Assembly: GCA_900548005.1 (NCBI GenBank)
Contig: URIZ01000005.1
Location: forward strand, 18,676-82,675
DNA from: an uncultured Eubacteriales bacterium
GTDB taxonomy: Bacteria; Bacillota; Clostridia; Christensenellales; CAG-917
DNA length: 64,000 nucleotides
Direction: 5' to 3'
Shown: piece after piece, positions 51,856 through 60,244 of the stretch
How the letters are laid out: each line of letters begins with the position of its first letter
Numbering within the stretch: position 1 is the first letter of the stretch
Position numbers and translations under genes: made by a program
The notes under the pieces: generated by a model
Seen by the model: the letters and a program-made list of their open reading frames with translations, nothing else
Databases searched by the model: none
Told to the model about the DNA's origin: nothing

Positions 51856-53037
51856 ATGGAACGAGAACAAAAAAATCAGATGCTTGCCGATTTGTACGCG
51901 CTGCGCGCGGGTATGTCCGCAATCTCGATTGAAAGAGACAAATTCGGCGTAAAAGAAAAGGCGTATTCAGATGCCAAGCGCAAGGTTGATTGCGCTTGTT
52001 ACGAGTATGAAAATGCAGAGAATTCCGTATCGCGTTGCGATGAGTACGACAAGAAAGACTCGTTGCAGAAAACCGAAGAGAAGGCAAAACTCGACCTCAC
52101 ATTTAAGAAGACCGTCATCGGCAGTCTTGGCGCAGGTATTGTCGGCGCACTTATTCCGTGGTTTTTCTATTTCGCAACGTCGGGCGACTATGGACAAGAT
52201 AGCAAGTACGGCTATTCCTATTGGAAAGAATATCTGATAGCGTCTGCGTGCATATTGGGCATAATCTTTGTTGTCGGACTGGCGTTTGCTCTTATCGTGA
52301 AAGTCAGCAACGGGAAAGATTTGCAAAAAAGAATTAAAGAAGGATCCGGAAAATCGAAACAAGATCTCAAAGACGCAAAAGCGCGATTGTCGCAAGCCGC
52401 CGCGGATTGTGACAGTGCGCAAAAGGCACTCGCAATCGTCTCCAAAGATTACGAGAAAGTGAAATCCGTTTCCACGAAATTGTCGCAAGAGATGTACAAC
52501 GCACTCGTTGCTCAATTCAAATCCGTGTTGGATATAAGAGATTGGGAACATATCGACCTTATCATTTTCAATTTTGAAACGGGCAGAGCGGACACGCTGA
52601 AAGAAGCGTTGCAACAAGTGGACCGCAGAGTGCAAACGGACGAAATCATCGAAGCGATAGAATCGGCAGGAAGCAGTATAGCGGCGACAATCAACGTCAC
52701 GATGAGAGAGTTGCGCAGCGATTTGAACAAGTCTTTCAACAGACTTTCCGAACAACTTGCAATTCAACACGCCGAGCAAATGACGGCTCTTGGCAACATC
52801 AACAGGAACATCGAACGCACGAACGAGAGCATTGCGAAACTGCAATCCGCCACCGAAAACAACGGCAAAACGCTTGAAAACATTTCGAGCGCGGCAAATC
52901 TCAACAACGCGTTGATTGCAAAAATCGGTTGCGACAGCATGTCTCTTATGGACGACGTAAACTATATGGTGTTCACCGCTCCTAAGGACGGCGGCACGAG
53001 CAACACGAGCTATACGCTCAACGTAAACGTCAAATGA
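51856..53037 (+). CDS. Coiled-coil membrane protein of unknown function
   Basis: 393 residues from an ATG with AGGAG 8 nt upstream; the TTG at 51832 is rejected. Layout: N-terminal coiled coil (about 1-85), two membrane helices (about 92-112 and 132-156) separated by a short Tyr-rich outside loop (GDYGQDSKYGYSYW), then a long charged region with several coiled coils (about 170-225 and 285-350) and a short C-terminal polar tail. No catalytic motif or known domain is recognised. The Asn/Gln/Ser-rich C-terminal helix (NINRNIERTNESIAKLQ) recalls signalling or scaffold coiled coils. It is monocistronic. Confidence 0.75.
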   Translation: MEREQKNQMLADLYALRAGMSAISIERDKFGVKEKAYSDAKRKVDCACYEYENAENSVSRCDEYDKKDSLQKTEEKAKLDLTFKKTVIGSLGAGIVGALIPWFFYFATSGDYGQDSKYGYSYWKEYLIASACILGIIFVVGLAFALIVKVSNGKDLQKRIKEGSGKSKQDLKDAKARLSQAAADCDSAQKALAIVSKDYEKVKSVSTKLSQEMYNALVAQFKSVLDIRDWEHIDLIIFNFETGRADTLKEALQQVDRRVQTDEIIEAIESAGSSIAATINVTMRELRSDLNKSFNRLSEQLAIQHAEQMTALGNINRNIERTNESIAKLQSATENNGKTLENISSAANLNNALIAKIGCDSMSLMDDVNYMVFTAPKDGGTSNTSYTLNVNVK

Positions 53038-53088
53038 AATGAGTAAAACAAGCGTTTAGAATATCAAAAAATCGATATTATCGGTTTG

Positions 53089-53118
53089 AAAAAAGGCACT
53101 CTTGCGAGTGCCTTTTTT
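53089..53118. terminator. Bidirectional terminator
   Basis: AAAAAAGGCACTC-TTGC-GAGTGCCTTTTTT, perfect stem between convergent genes. Confidence 0.92.
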
Positions 53119-53133
53119 GATGCTGTGATTTGA

Positions 53134-54960
53134 TTACATCTTTGCGATGTATGCCGCAAGCTCGTTGAAGATGACGTCGAGTCCGTGTGCGCCTGCATCG
53201 GGATAACCGATTGAACGCTCACCAACAGTGCCCGCTCTGCCGAGAGTTGCAACGTGAGTCTTGGTGGCTTCTGCGCCTTCGTGAGCAGCCTTTGCGCCGA
53301 GAGCAAGACCTTCGCGGAGAGATTTGCCTTCTTCAGCCGCTTTGGTGAGTGCCATTGCGCAGGGTTTGAGAGCGTCAACCAAAGTCTTGTCGCCGATTTC
53401 CGCGCCCTTGCCGAAGGACTTCTTGCCGGTCTCGTAAACGCCGCGGTTTGCCTCGGTGAAGAGAAGAGCAACGTCTGCAAGAGAGACTTCTTTCTTGCCG
53501 AGCATGGATTTGCCTGCATACTTGAATGCAGAGCCCCAAATCGGACCGCTTGCGCCGCCGCAGTACTCTTTGATGATTTCGCTGCAGCTCACAAGGAATT
53601 GACCGATGTCACCTTTCTTTCTGGTTGCCCAGTCTGCTTTGAGTTGTTTGAAACCTTTTGCGATGGACATACCAAAGTCGCCGTCGCCCATTTTGTCCGC
53701 TTCGCAGAAAGGAACTTCGTTTTCGATGATGACGTCTGCCATCTTGTCAACGATTTGTACGAAAGCCGCAGTGTTGATGGTTTCGGTCACTTCGGGCTTG
53801 CCTTCGACTTCGTAAACCGCAATTTCTTCGGTTTCTTTTGCCGCCACTTTCTTTGCGGCTGCGTGATGTTCTTCTGCAACGGGAGCGTATCCGAGTGCTC
53901 TGCCGATTGCTTGCACTGCTTCGAGAGCCGCTTGTGCTTGTTCGCTCATAGCTGCGCCCCAAGTGAGAGCAGGAGTGTTGACGGGATAGTCAACAAGAGC
54001 TTTGAGCTCGCTGTCCACTCTCAACACGGAGATGGACGCGCCTGCCATATCGATGGAAGTCATGAAGTTGCCGACGATGGTCTTGTGGATCTTCACGCCG
54101 TCTTTTGCGAGTGCCTTGGTGACGGAGTTGTTGAGAATATAGAGTTCTTGAAGGGGAGTGCCGCCGAAACCGTTGATGAGAAGAACAACTTCTTCGCCGT
54201 TCTTGAGAGCAAGGTCTTCTTCAAGGTCGGTGACGATTCTTCTTGACAAATCGTCGCAGAAAGTGCCGGTGGAGTAGTCGATCTTTTCACGGAAACGACC
54301 GGGTTCGCCGTGGATGCCGACGCCGAATTCCATCTCGTCGTCGCCGATGTCAAAGGTGGGATGACCTGCCGCCGGGACGGTGCAGCTTGTGAAAGCAAAG
54401 CCGAAAGAGCGAACGTTGTCGATGACTTTGTTTGCAACCGCTTTGACTTCTTCAAGGGATTTGCCTTGTTCTGCCGCCGCGCCTGCGCATTTATGTACAA
54501 GCACAGTGCCTGCCACGCCGCGACGTCCGACAGTGTAGAGAGAGTCTTTGACTGCGATATCGTCGTTGACGTAAACCGCGTCCACTTTGATGCCGTCGTC
54601 TTGAGCGTCGCTCATAGCGTTGTTGAAGTTCATGCAGTCGCCCGAATAGTTCTTGACGATGAGAAGCACGCCTTTGTCGGTTGCGCAAGCCTTGATTGCG
54701 TTGTAGACTTGCACTTGGGACGGGGATGCGAAGACGTCGCCGCAAACAGCCGCGTCAAGCATACCTTTGCCGACGAAGCCTGCGTGTGCGGGTTCGTGAC
54801 CGCTGCCGCCGCCGGAGATAAGGCTGACTTTGTTGTCGTTGATGTCTTTCTTTTTGACGACTTTGTATTTTTCAACGAATTCGAGTTCCGGATGAGCCGC
54901 GGCAAGACCGTGGCACATATCGTAGACGAAAGTCTCGGGGGTGTTCATTATTTTTTTCAT
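53134..54960 (-). CDS. Dihydroxyacetone kinase, fused DhaK-DhaL
   Basis: Phosphorylates dihydroxyacetone to DHAP. The 608-residue chain joins a DhaK domain (about 1-335; GGGSGHEPAHAG at 50-61, covalent-substrate H217 in GVGIHGEP) with a DhaL nucleotide domain (about 395-608; metal ligands D422, D426, D428 in D-K-M-G-D-G-D-F-G, and GGASGPIWGSAF). A roughly 40-residue Ala/Glu/Lys linker joins them. Single-chain enzymes of this layout usually use ATP rather than the PEP:PTS relay of separate DhaK/L/M; no DhaM is present. AAGGAG precedes the ATG. It follows gldA on the same strand, which makes its substrate. Confidence 0.93.
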   Translation of the reverse strand: MKKIMNTPETFVYDMCHGLAAAHPELEFVEKYKVVKKKDINDNKVSLISGGGSGHEPAHAGFVGKGMLDAAVCGDVFASPSQVQVYNAIKACATDKGVLLIVKNYSGDCMNFNNAMSDAQDDGIKVDAVYVNDDIAVKDSLYTVGRRGVAGTVLVHKCAGAAAEQGKSLEEVKAVANKVIDNVRSFGFAFTSCTVPAAGHPTFDIGDDEMEFGVGIHGEPGRFREKIDYSTGTFCDDLSRRIVTDLEEDLALKNGEEVVLLINGFGGTPLQELYILNNSVTKALAKDGVKIHKTIVGNFMTSIDMAGASISVLRVDSELKALVDYPVNTPALTWGAAMSEQAQAALEAVQAIGRALGYAPVAEEHHAAAKKVAAKETEEIAVYEVEGKPEVTETINTAAFVQIVDKMADVIIENEVPFCEADKMGDGDFGMSIAKGFKQLKADWATRKKGDIGQFLVSCSEIIKEYCGGASGPIWGSAFKYAGKSMLGKKEVSLADVALLFTEANRGVYETGKKSFGKGAEIGDKTLVDALKPCAMALTKAAEEGKSLREGLALGAKAAHEGAEATKTHVATLGRAGTVGERSIGYPDAGAHGLDVIFNELAAYIAKM

Positions 54961-55012
54961 AATTCTTTCTCCTTAACCGCCAATCAAAGAATTTACGCGG
55001 TTTTTTAATAAG

Positions 55013-55044
55013 ACACTCCCTTGCGCGTGTGCGCAAGGGAGTGT
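55013..55044. other. Perfect 14-bp hairpin between gldA and the DHA kinase gene
   Basis: ACACTCCCTTGCGC-GTGT-GCGCAAGGGAGTGT. On the minus strand an A-rich stretch follows, not T, so it is not a normal terminator; an mRNA stabiliser or processing site between the two genes is likelier. Confidence 0.6.
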
Positions 55045-55061
55045 GCGTATATTCGTTTAGA

Positions 55062-56246
55062 TTAGTGGCAGCATTCGCAATCGCAGCCGTATCTGAAATC
55101 GTGACCGAGTTTGTCTGCTGCTTTGATTGCCGCGATGACCATATCTTCGGTTACGGGGAAGGGCATGTTGTGAATGGATTCGTCGGGGATGCAGGTCTTT
55201 GCTGCGACGATCTTGTATTCTTCTTCGGTGAGTTCTTCTCTGATGACTTCGCCCGTGCGCGGATTTGTCATAAGGTCGTGCAAGCAGACGGGGAGTCCCA
55301 CTTCGTCACAGAAGTTGAGCACTTCATAGAGTTCTTCTTCGGGGCTGTTTTCAAGGACGAGTTGGCAGATCGTGCCGAATGCAACGATTTCGCCGTGCAT
55401 GCAGCATGCGTGAATGTCGTGAACTGCAGTAAGACCGTCGTGGATTGCGTGTGCTGCTGCAAGTCCGCCCGATTCGAAGCCGAGACCGGAAAGAAGGATG
55501 TTGGTTTCGACAATCTTTTCGAGAGCCGGAGTCACAACGTTGCAGTCGCAAGCGGTTTTTGCCTTTGCGCCGTCGCTGAGAAGGTGTTTGTAGCAGAGTT
55601 CTGCAAGTGCTGCAGCGGTGTATGTGCCATATCCGAGAAGAGTGCCTTTCTTTCTGTCTGCGCCGCAGGGAAGACCTGCGTTGACGTTGGATACGCTGTT
55701 GACGTTTGCTCTTGCTTCGAACCACGTTGCCAATGCGTCGCCCATGCCGCTGACAAGGAATCTTGACGGTGCGTTTGCGATGACGTTGAGGTCGATAAGA
55801 ACAACTGACGGGCTTTGACGGAAGTATGCATAATCGTCAAACTCGTGATTGTCGGTGTAAAGAACTGCAGAGTGAGAAGTCGGAGCGTCCGTTGCCGCGA
55901 TGGTGGGGCAGATGATGAGCGGATTGCCTGCCGCAACGCACTTGGATGTGTCGATTGCTTTGCCGCCGCCGAGACCGATGGTGCATGCGCATTTGTTTGC
56001 TTTTGCAAATTCTTGCAATGCTTTGACTGTCGTACGAGAGCATTCGCCTTTGAAGATGTCGCTGGTGACAAACTCAACGCCGTATTTTGCTTGCGTCGCT
56101 TCGAGTTTCTCTTTCACGAGATTGAGCGCGAACGGGTCTGCGATAAGAAGGGCTTTCTTACCGAAGGTTTTGACAAAATAACCAAGGTTGAGCAATTCGT
56201 TTTCGCCTTGAACGTACTTTGTGGGACAAATAAATGCTTTTCTCAT
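55062..56246 (-). CDS. gldA: Glycerol dehydrogenase
   Basis: NAD-dependent oxidation of glycerol to dihydroxyacetone, first step of oxidative glycerol use; DHA kinase follows downstream. The 394-residue protein is a group III metal-dependent alcohol dehydrogenase: GLGGGKAIDTSKC (NAD binding, near residue 95), PTIAATDAPTS, the metal Asp in GMGDALATWFEA, and metal His in AHAIHDGLTAVHDIHACCMHGE. The last residues are Cys/His-rich (DCECCH). The start at 56246 has AAGGAGA upstream; 23 extra codons to 56315 lie inside the promoter region. Confidence 0.94.
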   Translation of the reverse strand: MRKAFICPTKYVQGENELLNLGYFVKTFGKKALLIADPFALNLVKEKLEATQAKYGVEFVTSDIFKGECSRTTVKALQEFAKANKCACTIGLGGGKAIDTSKCVAAGNPLIICPTIAATDAPTSHSAVLYTDNHEFDDYAYFRQSPSVVLIDLNVIANAPSRFLVSGMGDALATWFEARANVNSVSNVNAGLPCGADRKKGTLLGYGTYTAAALAELCYKHLLSDGAKAKTACDCNVVTPALEKIVETNILLSGLGFESGGLAAAHAIHDGLTAVHDIHACCMHGEIVAFGTICQLVLENSPEEELYEVLNFCDEVGLPVCLHDLMTNPRTGEVIREELTEEEYKIVAAKTCIPDESIHNMPFPVTEDMVIAAIKAADKLGHDFRYGCDCECCH

Positions 56247-56265
56247 AAAATTTCTCCTTGTATGA

Positions 56266-56286
56266 GTTGATTTTTTTTGTATCAAC
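56266..56286. promoter_or_regulatory. Operator-like inverted repeat in the gldA leader
   Basis: GTTGAT and ATCAAC separated by nine mostly T bases, lying directly after the -10 box. Position and symmetry suit a repressor site; regulator unknown. Confidence 0.45.
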
Positions 56287-56315
56287 ATTATATAACCTAT
56301 CGCGAAATAATTCAA
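56287..56315 (-). promoter_or_regulatory. gldA-dhaKL promoter
   Basis: TTGAAT, 17 nt, TATAAT on the minus strand, 40 nt before the gldA ATG. Confidence 0.78.
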
Positions 56316-56429
56316 TACCTAAAATGATAAAAAATGTGTATTTTTTCAAAATTTTTGCCAAAAAACGCCGTTTTTGTCACCGCCACACTCAAAAATTCAT
56401 AATTTTTTAATGTTTTGCCTTCAAAAAAG

Positions 56430-56457
56430 TTGAATATTGCAAAAATCGTATTATAAT
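56430..56457 (+). promoter_or_regulatory. nadE promoter
   Basis: TTGAAT, 16 nt, TATAAT, 47 nt before the ATG. Confidence 0.65.
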
Positions 56458-56504
56458 AAAACCAACAAAAATCACAACAAATTCAATATATAAAGGAGTG
56501 GCTT

Positions 56505-57251
56505 ATGGACGTTTCTCAATCTATCGAAAAACGCGTTGAATGGATACGCTCTCTTCTCAAAGACAGCGGCGCAAAGGGCATAATTTACGGCAACAGCGGC
56601 GGCAAAGACTGCACACTTGTCGGCGCGCTTTGCAAACTTGCAACCCCCAACGTTCTCGGAGTCATCATGCCTTGCCAATCGGTGCAAAACTACGGCAGCG
56701 ACAGAGATGACGCTATTCTTGCAGGCAAATGCTTTGACATCGAGCAAATCGAGATAGATTTGTCCAAAACAAAGCAAGCTCTTCTCGACGCTCTCGGCGA
56801 CAATCTCGCAAATGACAGCGCAGGCGACAACGCAATCAAAATGGCGGGCGTCAACATCAATCCGCGTCTTCGCATGACCACGCTTTACGCTCTCGGACAA
56901 GCTCGCGGCTACCTTGTCGCAGGCACGGGCAATCTTGACGAAATCACCCTTGGCTACTTCACAAAGTGGGGCGACGGCGCGCACGATTTCAACCCTATCG
57001 CAGACTTGACTGTTGGAGAAGTGTACGAGCATTTGCGCTATCTAAACGCTCCGATTTCCATCATCGACAAAGCTCCTTCCGCCGGACTCTATCAAGGTCA
57101 AACCGATGAAGACGAGCTTGGCATCAAGTACAGCGACGTTGACAAATATCTCCGTGGCGAAGAAATCTCCGACGACGTTCGTGCAAAAATCGACAATGCA
57201 AAACGCAGGTCAGCACACAAACTCCGTATGCCAATGAAGTACGGCGAATAA
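56505..57251 (+). CDS. nadE: Ammonia-dependent NAD+ synthetase
   Basis: Amidates deamido-NAD+ to NAD+ with ATP and ammonia. The 248-residue single-domain protein is the short, glutaminase-free form. The PP-loop SGGKD is at 31-35, with VAGTGNLDEITLGYFTKWGDGAHDFNPI and KAPSAGLYQGQTDEDELG as conserved substrate segments. AAAGGAG lies 8 nt before the ATG. It stands alone between the glycerol and hydrogenase genes. Confidence 0.95.
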   Translation: MDVSQSIEKRVEWIRSLLKDSGAKGIIYGNSGGKDCTLVGALCKLATPNVLGVIMPCQSVQNYGSDRDDAILAGKCFDIEQIEIDLSKTKQALLDALGDNLANDSAGDNAIKMAGVNINPRLRMTTLYALGQARGYLVAGTGNLDEITLGYFTKWGDGAHDFNPIADLTVGEVYEHLRYLNAPISIIDKAPSAGLYQGQTDEDELGIKYSDVDKYLRGEEISDDVRAKIDNAKRRSAHKLRMPMKYGE

Positions 57252-57793
57252 CATCGTCTGCGATTGATAAGTTTTTTATAAGTTCACGGCTCTACAAGGG
57301 GTGAGCGTGTAAACCCTAAATAGAATTGCCCCATCTTTCCGGTCCGTGCCGGTATTTCTTCCACCACTCGTATAAGGTGCTTTCTTTACAATGTTATCCG
57401 TCGCTCGCGGGGAAGACAGTCGGCACTCGCATAGAAAAGTATCGTTCACTTGTTATGCCACTTCGCCTGCGTGGCGGCTTGCGCAACACAGTGCCACGCA
57501 TTCTCGTACAACCGTCTTGCTCGGCGCTTATTTTGCTCGCCGCCGTTGCGCCTCGTGTTCCGTCTTCGAATTCGCACAGTCCGTTAATAAGTACGCTCCG
57601 AATAGGCTGTTCGTTACGTGCGCATAAAATATCAATTTTTCCATTCTGTCATGTTGAGCTTGTCGAAACATCAAGCCGCAAGGCGCACATACCGTTTATA
57701 AGTACGCTACGAATAGGTTGAAGAGCGCACTTCCATTTTTCCATATAATTATATCTATATACGATAAAATTTTATCATAATCAAAAAATTTGC
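57252..57793. repeat. Non-coding stretch with dispersed repeat fragments
   Basis: No gene is supported. It contains two copies of CCGTT(A/T)ATAAGTACGCT(C/A)CGAATAGG (57589 and 57688) and an inverted fragment of the 13-kb repeat cassette: CTGTCATGTTGAGC...GTCGAAACATC...AAGGCGCA at 57646-57683 matches the reverse strand of 13429-13477. The first 150 nt show short dyads (CCGGTCCGTGCCGG) with no assigned role. Confidence 0.55.
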
Positions 57794-57822
57794 TTGTCAC
57801 GCGTTTGTTTGTATGCTAACAT
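57794..57822 (+). promoter_or_regulatory. Possible hydrogenase operon promoter
   Basis: TTGTCA, 17 nt, TAACAT. The -10 box is weak; no other candidate is better in the 70 nt before hydC. Confidence 0.35.
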
Positions 57823-57862
57823 ATTATAGGTTATCATAATTCAACACAAAGGAGGGCTTACC

Positions 57863-58345
57863 ATGGCTCATTTAAGCGAGGCGGCGGTTGCGCAAATCAA
57901 CGCTATTTGCGACAGATACGTCGAAGAAAAAACTCCGCTTATGATGATTTTGAGCGACATTCAAAAGGAATATGGTTATATTCCGCTTGAAGTGCAAGAA
58001 ATCGTATCTGACAGAACGGGGATTTCAGTTGCGGAAATTTACGGCGTCGTAACTTTCTATTCGTTTTTCTCTCTCACTCCGAAGGGAAAATACGTCATCG
58101 GTTGCTGTTTGGGCACAGCTTGCTACGTCAAGGGTGCGCAACAAGTTATCGACAAATTCAGTGAAGTTCTCGGGATCAAGCCGGGCGAAACCACTCCCGA
58201 CGGTTTGTTCACCATTGACGCGTTGCGTTGCATCGGCGCATGCGGAATTGCTCCCGCTGTGTCCATCAACGGACAAGTTTACCCCAAGGTTGCCGTGAGC
58301 GCAGTGCCGGGCATCGTTGCGGAATATCGCGCAAAGGAGGACTAA
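57863..58345 (+). CDS. hydC: [FeFe] hydrogenase subunit HydC (NuoE-like)
   Basis: A 160-residue thioredoxin-like [2Fe-2S] protein of the complex I 24-kDa family, the small electron-transfer subunit of multimeric hydrogenases. The four cluster ligands are in C-L-G-T-A-C (with CC before it) and R-C-I-G-A-C-G. The N-terminal helical part carries SVAEIYGVVTFYSFF, a family hallmark. AGGAGG lies 9 nt before the ATG. The next gene begins 3 nt downstream; together with hydB and hydA this forms a three-subunit NAD(P)H-linked, possibly electron-bifurcating hydrogenase. Confidence 0.93.
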   Translation: MAHLSEAAVAQINAICDRYVEEKTPLMMILSDIQKEYGYIPLEVQEIVSDRTGISVAEIYGVVTFYSFFSLTPKGKYVIGCCLGTACYVKGAQQVIDKFSEVLGIKPGETTPDGLFTIDALRCIGACGIAPAVSINGQVYPKVAVSAVPGIVAEYRAKED

Positions 58346-58348
58346 GCC

Positions 58349-60232
58349 ATGATAAAGACTTTTGAAGAACTTGAAAGAAGTTGCAAAGATTGCGCGTCTT
58401 GTCTTGACGCAAAATTTACGGGTAGCGACGGCAAAAGACACGTTGTGCTTTGCGGCGGTACGGGCTGCCTTTCTTCTCACTCCGACGAGATAAGAGAAGA
58501 GTTTGTCAAGCTTGTCAATGCCAACGGTTTGCAAGACAAAGTCACCGTCAACCAAGTGGGTTGTTTCGGTTTCTGCTCGCAAGGTCCGTTTGTCAAGATC
58601 TATCCCGAAGACACGCTTTACAGAATGGTCACCATCGCTGACGTTGCCGAGATCGTGGAAAAAGACCTTATCGGCGGCGAAGTGGTTGACAGACTTCTTT
58701 ACGTAGATCCCACCACTCAACAAAAAATCTCCAAGCAAGACGACATCACTTTCTACAAAAAGCAAGTGCGTATCGCTTTGCACGGCTGCGGCAGCATCAA
58801 CCCCGAAAAGATTGAAGAAGCACTCGGCGCAGGCGCATTCCGCGGTCTTGCTCGCGCGCTTCAAATGGACAGACAAGACGTCATCAACGAGATCTTGGCA
58901 TCAGGACTTCGCGGACGTGGCGGCGGCGGTTTCCCAACGGGCAGAAAGTGGCAGTTTGCATACGCTCAACCCGATGGCGACAAATACGTCGTTTGCAACG
59001 GCGACGAAGGCGATCCGGGCGCGTTTATGGACCGTTCCATTCTCGAAGGCAATCCGCTTGCAGTCATCGAAGGTATGATGATTGCAGGTTACGCAATCGG
59101 CGCGCAAAACGGCTATTTCTACGTTCGTGCAGAATACCCGATCGCAGTCAATCGTCTCCGCATAGCAATTCGCCAAGCGGAAGAACTGGGACTTCTGGGC
59201 GACAACATTCTCGGCACGAACTTCTCGTTCAGAGTGCATATTCGTCTCGGCGCAGGCGCATTCGTTTGCGGTGAAGAGACGGCTCTTCTCAACTCAATCG
59301 AAGGCAAGCGCGGTATGCCGCGTCCCCGTCCGCCGTTCCCGGCTGTCAAAGGACTTTGGGAATCTCCGACAATCGTCAACAACGTCGAGACTCTCGCTTG
59401 CGTGCCTTACATCATGAGAGAAGGTTATGAAAAATTCACTTGCTTCGGCACCGAAAAGTCCAAAGGCACAAAGGTGTTCGCGCTCGGCGGAAAGGTCAAC
59501 AACGTCGGTCTTGTGGAAGTTCCCATGGGCACGACTTTGCGTGAGCTTATCTACGACATCGGCGGCGGCATCCCGGGGGGCAAACAATTCAAAGCCATCC
59601 AAACCGGCGGCCCGTCCGGCGGCTGCTTGACGGCGGAAGACCTTGACGCTCTCATCGACTTTGACAACCTTGTCGCAAAAGGATCGATGATGGGCTCGGG
59701 CGGCGCAATCGTCATGGACGAAGACAACTGCATGGTTGACGTTGCAAAGTTCTATATGGAGTTTATTTGCGACGAATCTTGCGGCAAATGCTCTCCCTGC
59801 CGTATCGGCACAAAGAGAATGCTCGAGCTTCTCACCAAAATCACCAAAGGCACGGCGACAATGGAAGATCTCGACAAACTCATGGATCTTGCCAATTACA
59901 TCAAAAACGACTCTCTCTGCGCGCTCGGTCAAACCGCGCCCAACCCGATTCTCTCCACGCTCGCTCACTTCAGAGACGAATACGTGGCTCACATCGTGGA
60001 CAAAAAGTGCCCCGCGCACGTGTGCAAGAGCCTTATGAACTACGAAATCGTTGCGGATAAGTGCATCGGTTGCGGTCTTTGCGAGAGAAATTGCCCTGTC
60101 GGCGCAATCACGTCCACAGGCGTTCCGTCCCCGGGACACAAGCTCCCCGCAAGACAAATCGATCCCGCAAAATGCATCAAGTGCGGCGCATGTCTGTCTG
60201 CTTGCCGCTTGAAAGCAATCGAGAAAAAATAA
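58349..60232 (+). CDS. hydB: [FeFe] hydrogenase subunit HydB (NuoF-like flavoprotein)
   Basis: The 627-residue NAD(P)H-binding subunit. Domains in order: an N-terminal thioredoxin-like [2Fe-2S] domain (about 30-120, GGTGC and GCFGFCSQGP); the NuoF core with FMN/NADH site (GLRGRGGGGFPTGRKW and YVVCNGDEGDPGAFMDR); the [4Fe-4S] site ESCGKCSPCRIGTKRM; and a C-terminal double [4Fe-4S] ferredoxin domain (CIGCGLCERNCP, CIKCGACLSACR). This layout is that of HydB in bifurcating hydrogenases, which oxidise NADH and reduced ferredoxin together to make H2. It starts 3 nt after hydC with AAAGGAGG upstream. Confidence 0.95.
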   Translation: MIKTFEELERSCKDCASCLDAKFTGSDGKRHVVLCGGTGCLSSHSDEIREEFVKLVNANGLQDKVTVNQVGCFGFCSQGPFVKIYPEDTLYRMVTIADVAEIVEKDLIGGEVVDRLLYVDPTTQQKISKQDDITFYKKQVRIALHGCGSINPEKIEEALGAGAFRGLARALQMDRQDVINEILASGLRGRGGGGFPTGRKWQFAYAQPDGDKYVVCNGDEGDPGAFMDRSILEGNPLAVIEGMMIAGYAIGAQNGYFYVRAEYPIAVNRLRIAIRQAEELGLLGDNILGTNFSFRVHIRLGAGAFVCGEETALLNSIEGKRGMPRPRPPFPAVKGLWESPTIVNNVETLACVPYIMREGYEKFTCFGTEKSKGTKVFALGGKVNNVGLVEVPMGTTLRELIYDIGGGIPGGKQFKAIQTGGPSGGCLTAEDLDALIDFDNLVAKGSMMGSGGAIVMDEDNCMVDVAKFYMEFICDESCGKCSPCRIGTKRMLELLTKITKGTATMEDLDKLMDLANYIKNDSLCALGQTAPNPILSTLAHFRDEYVAHIVDKKCPAHVCKSLMNYEIVADKCIGCGLCERNCPVGAITSTGVPSPGHKLPARQIDPAKCIKCGACLSACRLKAIEKK

Positions 60233-60244
60233 GGAGAGAGAACT

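Noticed and set aside
57281..57420. Structured RNA gene such as 6S or tmRNA
   Set aside because: A few short dyads are present, but none of the conserved sequence marks of those RNAs could be identified.
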